Assembly (NCBI RefSeq): GCF_024868665.1
Contig: NW_026634143.1
Span: 390,190 to 454,189, forward strand
Direction: 5' to 3'
Origin: Triplophysa rosa
Lineage: Eukaryota; Chordata; Actinopteri; Cypriniformes; Nemacheilidae
Length of the DNA stretch: 64,000 nucleotides
Shown here piece after piece: positions 46,857 through 60,394 of this stretch. Made by a program: the position numbers and the translations under genes. Each line of letters begins with the position of its first letter. The first letter of the stretch is position 1. The notes under the pieces are model-generated. The model had not been told where the DNA came from and searched no databases. It saw only the letters and a program-made list of their open reading frames with translations.

Positions 46857-48335
46857 TAGTTTTCTGTGTTGTAGCAGCAGTTGGGAAGCCTGTACATGTA
46901 CTTAGATGTAGCCCGCATCCCTGTTTCTATGGAAACACGGCAGAGAGAGGCAGGTTTACTCCAGAAAGTTGAAGGCTTGGTAATGCACACCAATACTGTC
47001 ATACAGCCAAGAGCTTGCCTTTTCACACGAGACAAACAATCAATTCACAGAAGATGAGGAGTGTAATATGGGGTAAGATCTTTTGACACGCAAAATCTCA
47101 CAGGATACACAATTAAACATCCATATAGAAAATTATTAGCCTATACAGTATATTGCCACAGGTATGTTGTTATGTTCTTGATGTAGAAGCACAGATGTGT
47201 GTGAGAGCCGTGATACAACAGTGATATGGACTTTATGATGGGTTGTGTGTGTGTGTGTGTGTGTGTGTGTGGCTGGAGGTTCACTCTCACTTTTCAGACT
47301 ACAGTTTACACGTTGCTGTCTACTGTCTTAACGGTTAAACAAGAATAAATGAATATTTCCCACCTGTCTAGGGTGGGGATGGCAAAATAATCACCCTTTT
47401 ATATCGCGGTATAAGCAATAATGTTGTCAGCTTTATACATTAAAGTATCATGTCATGCATTCTGACTTCTTTACACTGTTAAACGTGCTGGCTTCTCATG
47501 CTGAACATGGTCAACTTGTTATAAAATGAAATGGACGTATGACGTAGTATTACTGTGCTCGATACACTCCCCCAGCACTCCAACTTGTTTCGGAAAGTTT
47601 TTTATAAGTCTGGATCCCTGTTTCGTAACAGGGATCCTATTCCTTTTATTGGGCAATTCTCCCTGAAAAGCACGCCCATGTAAATGTAATTGTGTTTTTC
47701 CAGAAATAATCATACTGCTGTATCTCCAGAAGAAAGACAAGGTGAAATTTAGCATGTAGAAGTTCCATTAATTCTCTTCGGAGGCAGCGTTTCAAGGCAG
47801 GAAGGCATCAAGGCATGTCCGAATTCAATATTTGCTTCGCTTCCTGTCTCCTGAGATGCCTTCATCACATCGTTTTTCAAGGCAGCATAGATGTATCCTT
47901 CGCTGCCTTCGATATCCCACAATTCTATTCGTGTGTGTCAGTGTAGGAGGGGCGTCGTCAGTGAGCTAAACAAAAAAAAGGTGTCCGGATAGTTTTTGTA
48001 TTAAATGTAAGTTTTCTTTTAACTTTGTAAAGCATTTTTAGAGTGAAGATAATATTGTGTAGAGGGTAATTATTATCGCCAATACACTTTCTATATTTAT
48101 CTACTGTATGTAATTGTTTTGAATGGGTCTTCTGAGGATAGCACTGCGTTTATAAGGGCCAAAGGGCTGCAAATGAAAAGTAGCCTATTTCGGAGGGCAT
48201 AAAAACAGTGCGTTGTGTGGCTGGATGTAAGTTGTCCATGTCCACTATCATTTTTGTCATTTATCTTTCTTTAAAAAAGAAATGTCTCTTTGTGAGATCA
48301 CATTGTTAGATTGCCCACGTTCCTTTAATTGTTTT
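46857..48335. other. Intergenic DNA, no gene seen
   Basis: Contains a (GT)n microsatellite at about 47245-47271 and a TTCAAGGCAG-type repeated text around 47790-47900. Nothing else is supported. Confidence 0.5.
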
Positions 48336-48915
48336 CTGTTTCTCTTTAAGACAAGCGCTTCAGGAGTTCAGTTTTTGATCTGGTCGACCTTGGTGTACTT
48401 CTCTCTCATTTACAAAACTGTGTTGGTCTCAGAGGCACCAGTTTAGATTGGTTTAGATCTTTTTTTACGAATCGTAAGATTTCTGTGCATATTGGACAAA
48501 ACTCTACTTCTACTGCTCCTTTGACTCATGATGTTCCACAGGGCTCCATTTTATCTCCAACTCTTTTCTTGTTCTATATATTGCCAGTGGGTTCAATTTT
48601 CCAGAGATATGGAGTTTCATTCCACCTATATGCAGATGATGTGCAATTGTACCTTCCCTTTTAATCTAATGATAAAAATCTAATTGGAGCTCTGCACTCA
48701 TGTATGAAGGAATTGAAATCATAGTTAACAAATAATTCCTTGACTTTAAACGAAGAAAAAACGGAAGTCATTTTATTCGGACATAGTGACGCTTTTAATG
48801 CTGGCAATCATGACCTGTCTTCTGTCTCAATATAAGCAGGTAAATGGAGTGGTCAAACCGTGTTTTTTCCACCTTCGTCGCCTGGCTAAACTCAAAACTT
48901 TTCTGTGAAGAATGT
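48336..48915 (+). mobile_element. Degenerate LINE reverse transcriptase fragment
   Basis: Reads SVFDLVDLGVLLSHLQN, then GTSLDWFRSFFTNRKISV, DVPQGSILSPTLFLFYILP, and FHLYADDVQLYLPF with the YADD catalytic motif, then TLNEEKTEVILFG. Stops interrupt it. It is a different LINE family from the FADD element at 39235. Confidence 0.75.
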
Positions 48916-49590
48916 TAGCTACATAGCACATTTGCAGTCACCCAAAACACAACACATGGACGTGAATGTGTTTAGTAACCAACAAAAATAATTGTATGTA
49001 TATTTTTGGAAACACACTTGCGACCAGGCATTGTGCTTTGTGTAATAGGTGCAATCACTAATTTACACTCAACTCGCTATGAGAATAGTGCCTAGCATAG
49101 TAACTATACAGTAGATACCGATAACATTAGTCTACTTTTGACCATAAAACAATTATTGTGGTTTGGTAGTCATCGTTTACAAGCATAACACTAAATTTGT
49201 GACGAGGCACGATCATGCTACGTAAGCTATTGAGACCGGGCAACATTACATAATCTCTAGTCTACATTTCGGTTATAAATTGTAAACCAGTAACGTTAGT
49301 GCACCAATAAACAACCTGAGCACAGCCAAATAACTAATAAGCTCAAAAGTACAGGACAGTAAGAAAAGATGTACATGTAGCCCAGTAGAAAAATGACAAG
49401 TACAAAATGAGTAACCAGACTAACTGTTTCAGTCAATTTGATTTGTTTTACAATGTTACCTTTTTCTATTGCTGTACAGGGGAAAATATGTGTGGTTATC
49501 ACTGTTAACCTGTTTAAATTACTGTTATTGTTTAATGTTTGTTTTTCATTCTTTTAAGTTTGAGTAAAATGTTTTTCATGCTCACTGGTA
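48916..49590. other. Intergenic DNA, nothing recognised
   Basis: AT-rich sequence with only short ORFs. Confidence 0.5.
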
Positions 49591-50451
49591 TGTCACGTGG
49601 AGATGGAGGGGGTTGTTTAAAAAGAGAGAGACGCAAGGAGAAGGAATAGAGAGCACATGGGGAAAAGAAGTGAATTGGGATCGACATATATGTGAACAAC
49701 ATTTTGGTAAAGTGCTATCCAGTATATTGGGGTGACTAATCCTTAAGAATTACCCGGATAGATCTGTGTGCTGAACAGTACTTTGGCTAAAAGTGCTATA
49801 CAGACTTTCCAGTGACTCTCGGGGGTAGCGGCTAACGGCTAGCGCCTGCGCTTCGACCGAGAGGAGACCGCATGTGACTCTACAGAGAGACCGGGATTGT
49901 GTTTGTTTGCTGGCTGAGCGGACTAAGGACACAATTTGGGAACGTGATAGGGGACCAATGGATCTGTTTCGTTGGGTCCGGGTGAGCGCTTAGAGTGGAT
50001 GCCACGGAGAGCATACGCTCTAATCATCGGAGCACATTGAGACGGAAGCGCTGACGTGACCGGCGGGGTTTGCATAACTTTTGCGGTGAGCTCATTGTTT
50101 TATTTGTGCTCTTCAGAGTGAAGCAGCCATTTATTTCAGGCTACAACGATCCCAAGCTCCGATTCAGGCCTGCAACATGAACATTGGGGATTTGTTTTAC
50201 AGTTAAAGGGCCGGCTTTTGGTTGCTGGGTTTACAATACTGAGTATTGTTATTGACTATTATCTACAGCTGTGATTGTTTTAATTATAATTTGTATCGTG
50301 TATGTATTTATTCATTGTTTGTCATTAAACGTTGGCCATTTCAGTTAGTTTGTGGTTCATTTTCTCACTACACTGTTAAACCTTCTATTTTCTTTTTAAA
50401 TCAGGAATTCAGGTTAGCCTCCCCCACTGACTTATCTTAGGAGGCGCTACA
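49591..50451 (-). mobile_element. Possible solo LTR, reverse orientation
   Basis: On the minus strand it would start TGTAGCGCCTCC and end CCACGTGACA, the TG...CA form of an LTR, with a length of about 860 bp. No matching target duplication was found, so the call is weak. Confidence 0.3.
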
Positions 50452-51300
50452 TACACATAAGACTTTCAAATCCAGTAGCAGGAAGGCTAACGTTAGGGCT
50501 CCATACGTTTTGCAACCCGTTGCCTCTTCCAGTTCGCGCCACCGAGTGTAAGTCCGTAAGATCTTGATTTGTGTTCAGGCTCGTGTCTGATCACTCTCTC
50601 TCTTTTCCTCTGTTTTTTTTGCTGGTTCTGCCATGGTGATAGTTTGGAGACTTGCATTGAACTAGATCGTTTCGTCTTATTGTTAGCTGTTGGCTAACTT
50701 CACCCAGGCTACGAGTAAAATGTGACGTATGCCATAAAGCAGGTGATGGGCGGGGCTTGTGAACCTACCCGCACACCAAAGTTACAAGTGTGATTTCAGC
50801 CAATAGAGGGCTGCTTAGGTAGCAGCGGTAATAAAAGTTTTCCAGTTAAGAGTTGTCCTACCACTAAAATAATTTTAGAGAGATTATTTTAAGGTCGAAA
50901 AACTCCCTAGTGTTGCTTTAATTCGAGCAGTTTGCACCGTTTCAATGTTCTGCAAATAAAAAGGAGAAATGTTGTCACTAGTTCCCAGAATGAAGTGAAA
51001 AGATCATTTTACTTAAACGCAGGATGGGTGGTCCTGCCCAGAATCATTTTTTGTCATGTTGGTTGGAAATCTCTTTACATCCTTATAGCAATCAAGAAGT
51101 ATAGTGGTTAAATAATATTTGTATAATTATATATCGTCTGTGAAAGGCGTAGGACCAAAAAACGTTCGCCCAATCAAAACGTTCTGGCCGAACGCTGTGA
51201 CTGGTCATGTGTACATTTTCAGCCAACGTATTTGGCATACCACTGCGCACCTTGTTCACACAGACATCATACGTCATCAGCGCGCTCACGTCCGCTGTGT
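50452..51300. other. Intergenic DNA, nothing recognised
   Basis: No coding or repeat structure that I can support. Confidence 0.4.
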
Positions 51301-51313
51301 CAATGTAGGGAAA

Positions 51314-51537
51314 ATGGCAGACAATCAGCAACAATCAAACTTTCCTGCTGAACCGACAACAAGTAAATCTACAAAACGAAAGTCAGTTTTTGAAAGAGCA
51401 GTGAGGAAAAAACGTCTTGATCATGAAAGAGGAAAAATTGGAATTAATATCTGTTCAGCTTTTACATGATGTAGACCGCTCCCTGCCAGAGGGTCTGAAA
51501 GACGATACCATGGTTGCTCTCTTTCTTTTGGATAGGT
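51314..51537 (+). pseudogene. Possible coding relic with one frameshift
   Basis: An ATG at 51314 opens MADNQQQSNFPAEPTTSKST, then KRKSVFERAVRKKRLDHERG and KIGINICSAF. After a stop and frame change it continues DRSLPEGLKDDTMVALFLLD and meets a GTATGT donor-like sequence. The pattern (basic region, then an NI.SAF block, then KDD..VALFLLD) looks like the N-terminus of a multi-copy fish protein or transposon-derived gene, but I cannot name it. Confidence 0.3.
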
Positions 51538-51811
51538 ATGTACATGCTTCCAGAAGAATTTAATGGATTTCGTTTGTAATTCGTTACGTGGATTTACGAA
51601 ATACATTCATGTGTTTGGAGGAGGCGTGGCTTTAGATGGCGAAATGCAAAGAGGGTGGGATTATAATTTCAACGTTAGCAGGCTAAATTTAGCACCTTTC
51701 CAAATCAACCAGTCCACCTTTAAATATGTACCCATTAATTTAGTAAATTTAGAAAAACTCAGAATAAATATAATAATGTATAATAATAATAATATGTATG
51801 TGTGTGCCTAA

Positions 51812-52712
51812 ATGTGAATTTCTTGGTTATTACAATGATGGTTATTACAATCATAATAAGACAATCAAACAGGTGAAACGCTATACCAATTTATCCATTT
51901 ACAAGCAGCTGGATTTAGACAGTCAAAAGAAATTATGCATAAAATGAAAAAAAAATGAGAGAAAGAAATGAAGATATCTTGTGATACTAAGAGTTTTTAT
52001 TACGTACCCCTCACTTATGAATATAGTTCAAAGTAATTACAAATGATTGTTAAAATGACTTAATTGAAAGGACTGGTTTTCCAAGATTAAACCATAACAT
52101 GTTAAAACAATGACGGAAGTAACAATAAAAAAAACGCTACTAAAATTATGTGATTTGTCATATACACATTATACAGTAGTAAAATACAATCTACATTGCT
52201 TATTTCAGTAGTACATAACCATAAACCAATCAAAGTGTTTGGCACAAGAACGGCAGCAGTGGTCTTCAGTGTTTAACCCCCAAACCATACCTAACATGCA
52301 GCATAAATGCATTTTATTTCTGGTCACCATCAGATGGTCTCAGGACAGACGTTGGGCGGAGCTTATTTGCTCAATGAGGTAAGCGTTGCTGGGGGAGCCG
52401 AGATAGAGATGCATCATTATTTTCGTCCTATGGACTGGTGCAGCTGGAAAAAGTTGCTGTCAAAGTTCCAGAATATCTTTAGGGTCTGTTCTTAATTTGC
52501 ATACGATACTTTACACATGTATCATTATGAATTGTTTGTTTTTTTATATATATATATATATATATTAACAACAGCCTTAACATGTAGACAGAGGAATTCT
52601 CTCAGACTGTTTACATCTGAAGCTTTAAGAGTGAACAAAGTATATTTCGTGTCGATTTCATTTTCTCTGACAAGTGCGCTTATTTTGAGAGAGGTCCCCG
52701 TGTCCACGTCGA
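51812..52712. other. Downstream flank of the CYP2 gene
   Basis: AT-rich, with a (TA)n tract at about 52545-52566. It includes the 3' UTR of the P450 transcript, whose exact end is not visible. Confidence 0.45.
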
Positions 52713-55700
52713 TCAGCGGGGGGAGGCAATGAGCTGATAGTATCGAGGCATGTTGGCGAAACTGCTGAGTTCAGGACTGAGGTCTACGCTATCTGGACCC
52801 GTTGGACTAGTGAAGCTAAACTTCTGAAGTAGAGACACGATGAACAGAAATAGCTCCATACGAGCCAGAGATTCTCCAACACAAGAGCGTTTACCTGCAG
52901 AGATAAAGCAGAGGAAAGGTAGCTCATGTAGGCTAGCTCATGCCGGAGCTGTTTGGATTAGATGTTTTGTAGTTTACCTGCAGAAAAGGGCATAAAGGCT
53001 GGACACTTTTTAAAGTTGCCATTGGCGTCCAGGAAGTGGTTGGGGTTAAATGTCCAAGGGCTCTCCCAGTGTCCCTCATCCCTCAGGACAGAGTGCAACA
53101 GGGGAATGATCACTGTGTCCTGGAGAAATCACAAATGTAAACTCATTCCAGATTGAATACAACACGTGAAGAGGTATTGGATTTATATCTTCGGTTTGTA
53201 TTGCAGGACAATCCAAGAACTAGGTAAAATACAAGAGCAGCGTATGAGCTCTAGAGATTGTTACCTTTGGAATCACGTAACCTCGGAATGAGATGTCACG
53301 TGTGGCGTAATGAGGAACACTGAGTGGGACAATGTCCATATATCGCTGAACTTCATGAATCACAGCGTCCGTGAAGGGGAGGGACTTCCTGTCTTCCATT
53401 GTTGGGATTCTTTCCCGTCCGATAACTTGATCAATCTCCCTCTGCATTTCCTCTACATCCATACATCAAACCATATTGCTATTAGTATGAATATTGTGAC
53501 CAAAAATATTTGAGATGAAAACATCACATCATCATAATGACATGTTAAATGATGTTTTATTAACAAAGTTGGGGAGGAGCATGTGCCGATAACTAACCCG
53601 ACTGGTTTCCTATAACCAATCTCACCAATCATCCTTTTAGCTCGGGAAACACCCCCCCCTACAAATAGACAAGACGCCTTACCCTGATTCTCTCTACATT
53701 TTCGCAGCATCTTTCCTCCACCCCAACTCCTCACCATCAGCCCGTTTTTACCGCAGCATAACTGGGGGGGAACGACCTGGGTCTGGGCACATACCAGGCC
53801 CGGGGCCCTCTCCCCAGACAAGGGGCGGGCGATCCGAGTTCGGAGGAACTACCAAGCTCGGAGCCCTCTCCCCGGGACAGCACGCCAAATACGCATACTA
53901 TCCGTCCCTTATCATCCATACTTATTATCTGCGAGGCCAACTTGTGAAGTCGGGGAGAGCGGGGGAACTGTGTTATCGCTAATAATAATGTTTTCAAAGT
54001 CTATTTAACAGTTGCTAGGAATGCCTCACATGTTTCAAAACGGTTTAGGCAGTGATTAAGACAATATAAGGTTGGATTTGGTGACTTACACATGAAACTC
54101 AGAAATATAAAAAAATACAATGATGAAGTTTACTTTCACTCTACCAAAACACATCAACACTTTTCACAAGGGTGTATATGCATACGGGGCGATGACGTAC
54201 TTCTGCTAAAATCTCAGCCAGCTAAGCCACTTCTGCTCTCATTGCGCTGAGGTCATTTTTCATCAAGTGATAACGATGTGTTTAGGAAGAAAACGTTCAA
54301 ATTTTAGCGAACCGACAGCACTACGGCTAAACATTGCTATGTGCCTTTGTCATCATGCCTCGAGTAAATGCAAAAGTTGACTTAGTTTTTTTTCACATTT
54401 GTGAATCTAGCTTGAAACAGATAGCCTGAAGCGCTTCTCCTTTATGGTTGTTGATGTATGACGTAGTGTTTGGATAATAAGACTCATGTCGTTGACCGTA
54501 ATCCTACATGCATCTTGAAGCGACCGAGTGAAGAACGCTATTGTTTTCTATGGACGCAACGTGCGCCGGATGTAACAGAGCTGGCTGAGATTTTAGTGTA
54601 CATGCATCATCGCTTCTTGTGCATATGTAACGGAGGCCAGTGAGAGAGTGCTGTGCAAAGGTAAACCTCACTCCCCGACCAACAGAGACGCTCTAGCAAC
54701 AGACGCTAGAGACTGCGGTCTTTAGCCACCTCGTTAGAGCGCCCGTCTTTCATCCGGACCTACACCCATGCAGAGCGGTGCGAGTAGGACCGGTAACACA
54801 TATACCCCATTCACAGACGACAATGAGTTTGTTAGTTAGTTTGTGTCCCGCTCAGCCCTACACTAGCACAGGATGTGTGTGTTTTTTGTCACTATAAGTC
54901 CAGCAGCACACTTGCATTCTCAAACTTTTATCAAAAGTAGCCCACGACGTATCACCGCATGCAGGCGTATCCGTCTTACCCTGTATGTGCGGGTGCTTGA
55001 TCAGCAGCATTAGGGCGTATCTGATAGTCGTGCTGGTGGTCTCTGTACCAGCCAGAAACAAATTCAAAACAGTCGCCGATAAGTTGTTTGTGTGGAATTC
55101 TGTGTCAGGATTGTCCTTCTCCTATGAAGAAACAGGAAAAAAGAAAGTATACACTTATTTAAAAGAATGATAATGAAAAACATATGCAGAGAAAGATGAG
55201 CGAGAGAGAGAATCCTGCCCACCTGTTTGAGTCTGATAAGAAAGCAGTCGATAAAGTCTCGTGGGTCTTGGAAGTCTAAATCCTGCTCATGCTCCTTGAT
55301 CTTACCCATGGCAAAGTTTTTGATGTCATCTATCTCTGTAAACATGGCATGATGTTTACCTGGTAGGAGTTCCATTAGTCCAGGAAAGACATTGTACATC
55401 TGTTGAGGGGTTGAAAAGAGGACATCCGGTGTGTTTTCATGTAATACAAGTTGAATTGAGTTTTATTTACACCATTTTGCATTGTTGCAAAGCAGCGTGA
55501 TGTACACTCATGACTTACATGCATACAGAACTGAGCGACGCTAGTTCAAACCGCCTTCATGATATCACTCGTAAAGAGAAGTCGTTTGAAGGTGTGGTGA
55601 TCTAGTTTGTTTGTTTTTAGCAAAAGTTGCAAAGCAATTTCAACTGATGAACCGCTCACCAGTGACGCAGGTCCATTTAAATGCCAATCGATTTAAATGT

Positions 55701-58700
55701 CATTTCTAGCACATGCTCCTCTGATGATGGATCACATTGCCTTCACTGGAAGAACCGTATTTAGGGATTTCTTAAACATACAGTACACGGGTAACGTCAG
55801 GTTTCTGGCTCCAACGCCAATGGGATGTTTCACCTGCTTACCTGACCCCAAGGGCTGCTGATGAAGCGTACAATTTTGGACATGATATGGAGCAAGTGAA
55901 GAAAGTTTTCTTCTTCGTAACTAAAGCGCTGCCCAAACACCAGAGAACAGATCACATTGGACACGGCTCGGCTCACAATGTAGGCTGGCTCTACCGGTGC
56001 GGCTGTGGGCCAATAAAAAACTCATTACAATCTATTCATTTTGACAGCCTTGAATGCAGCACGCTCCATTGATATTTCTATTGGACTAGTCAGGTGCTCT
56101 CTTCCCTCACATTTGGTTTCCTCAAAACTCTGCACGAAGTATCTGCTCTCTTCTTGAATCCACTGTTCCATTCTTTTGCGGCCCATCCCAAAATCTCTCA
56201 GCGTGGTGAGAGTGAAACGCCTGAGATGTCGCCAGCGCTCGCCGTTACTAATGACCAGACCTACAAACACGTATGATGGGACAAAACTTTAGACCGGTGG
56301 GTCTCAACTTTTCCTGCCAAGTTTAGCCCCAAGCCTGATAGAACACACCTGAACAAGCTAATCAGCCGCGTTTAATTGAATGCAGATCGTTTGGTGTATG
56401 ACATTAAAATACTGCAAGAGCGATTCAAACGCATACAGAGCAGGCGCACTTGAATCGCTCTCGCAGTATTTTAATGTCAAACTTCAATAGATTTGTGCAG
56501 CGCCGCATTAAGTTGAAGTCGCGTCTATTCCTGAAGACTGTAGATTAGCTTGTTCAGGTGTGTTTTAACAGGCTCGGGGCTAAACTCGCAGGCCAGAGTT
56601 GAGAACCAGACTGAACTACAATGAATTTGTTAATAAACGTGAGGGAAACACAAACTCTTCACGTACCGTAGCCTTTCAAAACTCTGTATAGGAAAGGAAT
56701 AGGAGCTCTGGATGCAAAGTCTTCTGCGTGATCCACGAGGGCCTCCTTCACGGTCTCATAACCCACCAGAACTACTGTTCTCTGAGGCCCGAGGTACACC
56801 GTCATCACAGGCCCGTAGGTTTTGCTCCACTGTTTAAAAGACCAGCATTTATTACCACACACCAGCCAGAGCTTCTTTCGGTGTCATGTTTGTAACAGTG
56901 TTTCGGTTTCTACCAAAATAACATCTCTAATGAGTCCTTACACGTAAACCCTAAAGTTATTTTTATCTACACTGAACTAATTATGGCTTAACATTACTTG
57001 TAATGTTGTGCTTGGGTAAAACCAGGAAAATCTAGTTATCTAGTTTTATCTAACATGAATCCGTATCATTATGAGTTCATAATATTTACATTTTTATTTC
57101 AAGATGCCATGCGGAATAGCCATAATCCATGAAAATGTTTGATTATTAATTCTGATGGTGCACTGAGATAGTTGGAAATAAGAGGTCAAAGAGGTTTTAC
57201 AATAATTTGTAAAAATGTTATGTGTTGTATACCTGTAAAGGCACAAAAAAAGAAACCTCTATCACGCCAGTGATGGAAAATGTACAATTTGTACTTGTTT
57301 AGACAGTTTTGATGTTGATTTTTGTTTTCTGGGAAGTAACAATTCAGTTTATCTGTGTTTTCTTTGGTAAACAGCGACCCTGTTCACGCTAGTTTGGAAT
57401 TTTTTTCCTGAGAATGAGTTTATTTCATAAGTCAGGGTTTGAGTGCTGAAATAATATGTGAAGGAATGATTTTAAGTAAGGGTTTTTGATTAAATACAGC
57501 TAATGCAAACTTGATTTGTCTGACTATATCACTGTTAAAGTTCTTTGAGTAGACGCTGTTTAAAATATCACGGAGGCTACAAATTAGAGGGCTGTGATGT
57601 GGTGTTTTAACCTCAGTTTGGAAAAAGCCATCATCATTTGAAATACAAACATCCCAGCTAACACTGTACGTTCTGACGACGTCGCCAGTTCGTCTTCATT
57701 TGGTCACCGTGACATTACTTTGTGACCACGTTCTGAGGACATCTTTGCAACGTTACGTTTCTTAGAATTTTTGCTGATGTTCCAGAAACATCCTAGCCAC
57801 ATCCTCAAATAGCATTGTGAATTAATCCCATGAATGGTAGATTAGTCCCCAAAATGGTAGATCACAAAGTTGGCTCAAACTCATATATGTTCCCAAAAAA
57901 GGTAGCAATCCAAACAGAAGATCACAGAGTTGACTCAAGCTTACATACTGTATGTTCAGCCTTCATGGTAACATAACAAAAAGTCCTTCTACAAAACACA
58001 AATTAACTTCAATCAATAATCAGAAATAAATCTAACATATTTTAGGAAAATTACAACAATGATCTTTTACAAGAACATCGGCATTCAAATAAATTCCAAT
58101 AAACAACAGATACTTTGTCGTGATTCTGCCTCATCTTGTCATGTCTTTCTTGATCTTGTGGCAGAATCACGACAGGATCCCTTGTTTTATGTGGAGAGAG
58201 AAGTTTCGGCCTTCCACATTCCCTCTCTCTCCGGTGTCGCCTCTGTTCCCGCCCTTTCGTCTCGTTATTGCTTGTTAATTAGTTCATGTCCCGCACCTGT
58301 TCCCTCTTGATTTGCTCCCCTTCAAATAGTCCTCATGTTTCATTGTCCTGTGTTTCGGTCATTGTGTGTGGTGTGCTTGTGTTCGTTGTGACATGTCTCT
58401 GATACAGAGAGTATTGTTTTGCCTGTGATCGTTACTAAGAGTCAAGTAAGTCAAGTCAAGTCAAGTCCAGTTATTTGTCTAGTGTTGTATTCATCTAGTT
58501 AGTCTGTGTTGTTGTCTACTTGATTATTCCCTTTGTCATTATTGTTCTACTCCCTCGTGGGCCTTTGTTTTGTGTTTTATATTTTATTATTAAAGTCTGT
58601 TGTCCAACGCTGCCTGCAATTGGGTTCTTCCCCTCCTGTTTCATGACATACTTACGTTTGGACTTGAAACAATCTGTTTCCCAAGAAGGACTAATAGTAG

Positions 58701-59793
58701 TAAAAACCAAGTCACCATGGTTTCCTGAGCAGTAACCATTATATTTTCTTCTACTACACCCCCTTACTTTATCTAAACATTGAAACTCTTTACTCCTCCA
58801 GAGGTAGTTTGTTTATTGATGATGCAGGACAACCACTAAGTAGTGCATTACAGTAGTCAAGTCTTGAGGTCACAAATGCATGAATAAGCTTCTCTGCATC
58901 AGCAACACATAAAATATTTCGTAATGTGGCAACATTTCTAAGGTGGAAGAAATCCTCTATATTGTGTTGAAGTCTTTGATTATTTATGTCATGTACTACA
59001 GTATAAATCAAATATCTGATTGTGATGTACAGTGCTGTGTTGAGTTTTATAATGGTTATACTGTGCTTTATACATATTTGAATAGAGAATTACTCCAATT
59101 GTGCATAAAATGGAATCTTTAACGCACAGATTAAATCACTAATTAATTTAATCCTCCATGTGAGGGATGATCATTGTTTAAATTAAATAAAAAACGATTT
59201 TAACAACGTGACTGTTTGGTCGTTAGGACATGCTCATCACGTCCCAGAAACAGTATTTGGTACGTCGCTGCGACGAATATGGTACGTCCCAGGTATGTCT
59301 TCAGGAGGTAATCACCATGTCCCAACAACGTTCAATGTTACGTCATCAGGACGAATATGGGAATCACAAAGTTACGTTGCTGGAACGTTATTATGGTACA
59401 TCGTGGCAACGACTATGGTCCGGTCACAACGTAACCGTGTTAGCTGGGATGTATACCGGGCATCCTGAGGTTTATTTAAAGGTCTGTTTGCTATCTGTTT
59501 CCACGAGTCATCACAACTACATCTGCTTTACACCTGCAATGGCTTTACAATGAACTGTGTCGTTTGTAGATGAATAGGAAAGATAAAAGACACACACAGT
59601 TTTGCCTTCTCTCTTACAGTACCTTTGTGAAGCTTTTAAAGGGTGCACGGTTGTCCATCACATGTAAGTTGCCAATCAGTGGCAGTGCCAGCGGGCCTGG
59701 AGGTAAAGAACGTCCACTCGTCGTCCTCCGCCATATGACCAACACCAACACGGCCAGTATTAAGAGCAACACCAATGAGCTTGAGGCCTCCAT
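52713..59793 (-). CDS. Cytochrome P450 family 2 monooxygenase, complete nine-exon gene
   Basis: Haem-thiolate monooxygenase of the ER membrane. Exons (minus): 59623-59793, 56667-56829, 56111-56260, 55842-56002, 55223-55399, 54980-55121, 53265-53452, 52978-53119, 52713-52894. Sizes 171, 163, 150, 161, 177, 142, 188, 142 and 182 bp are the standard CYP2 pattern; all splice sites are GT/AG and the frame is open for 491 residues. Visible: N-terminal anchor at 7-21, PPGP hinge at 31-34, C-helix W121xxxR125, I-helix AGTETTS at 298-304, K-helix EVQR at 355-358, and haem loop [10 protein letters not shown] with axial ligand Cys436. I judge it a functional drug- or lipid-metabolising P450. Fish have many CYP2 subfamilies and I cannot assign one safely. 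Intron 1 (2.8 kb) holds a solo LTR. Confidence 0.92.
53453..54979. other. CYP2 intron 6
   Basis: 1.5 kb. Between 53760 and 53880 it is unusually GC-rich, with two related blocks (GGCCCGGGGCCCTCTCCCC and CTCGGAGCCCTCTCCCC), a local duplication of unknown origin. No exon is missing from this interval: exons 6 and 7 join in frame. Confidence 0.6.
56830..59622. other. CYP2 intron 1
   Basis: 2.8 kb, holding a solo LTR (58116-58648) and a dispersed repeat at about 58800-58950. At 59210-59450 a degenerate tandem of GGTACGTC / GGACATG-type text with AACGT/ACGTT steps resembles the common ACGTT-rich fish repeat. Confidence 0.6.
58116..58648 (+). mobile_element. Solo LTR (TGTCR...TGACA family C) in CYP2 intron 1
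   Basis: Starts TGTCGTGATTCTGCC and ends TTTCATGACA, with a perfect 5-bp duplication TACTT on both sides (58111-58115 and 58649-58653). It shares layout with the other two LTR families: a short inverted repeat near the start (GTGATTCTGCC / GGCAGAATCAC) and TTATGTGGAGAGAGA. Confidence 0.85.
59623..59793 (-). CDS. CYP2 exon 1: membrane anchor and proline hinge
   Basis: Reverse-strand reading starts [19 protein letters not shown], a signal anchor, then WRRTTSGRS and the [13 protein letters not shown] hinge, ending KSFTK at an AAG|GTACTG donor. It joins exon 2 (WSKTYGP) in phase 0. It is given separately because it lies 2.8 kb from exon 2 and a plus-strand ORF of 125 codons overlaps it as a shadow. 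Confidence 0.9.
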
Positions 59794-60394
59794 CTCTCAG
59801 AAAGTCACTTACAGCGCTAGCTTGGGAAACGCTCTGCGGTGTGTTGCCTTGATTGTTGTTATTTGTACCGAGGGTAGAAGGGGGCGGTTCCGGCTTGAAT
59901 GGGACAGAGGTGAAGTATGTGCTGGAACACCTGCTTTTACACATTAACCGGTGTGCACTCTGACCTCTTCAGCATTTCTCCAGCAGCCCAGGCACAGTTA
60001 GGACAGATATCACTCAACAAAACATGAAACGGACCCTTAACAACTATTATCAATAAATTCCTTACAAGATTTGTTCATGATGAAGTGATCAGGGTTTATC
60101 AGCGTTGTCATCCTATGAATGGTTTACTAACATTTTTCTGAAAAGACCACACTGTGATCTTAGAATTGTCAAAAAATTTTGAAAATTTCAGAGACCAAAG
60201 TCTGAGCTAATGTTGTTGTGTTGGGTCATTCAAAAGCTTTTTTCACACAGAGACTGTGGACTGCCATCCAACATTTTTTTTGTCTGGTTATTATAAAATA
60301 ATAAAATAGTAAATGAGATTTTTGTATGGTACAAAATAGGTTAGAAAATGAAGGCTTGACTTCAACACTTCTAATCATTATTTGTGAAGGCCTG
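59794..60394 (-). promoter_or_regulatory. Likely CYP2 upstream region
   Basis: Placed by position only: 600 bp between the P450 start codon and the LTR element. AT-rich, no core motif claimed. Confidence 0.3.

Noticed and set aside
59570..59947. Plus-strand 125-codon ORF
   Set aside because: It is the antisense shadow of CYP2 exon 1, whose reverse strand carries the membrane anchor and PPGP hinge in a spliced frame.
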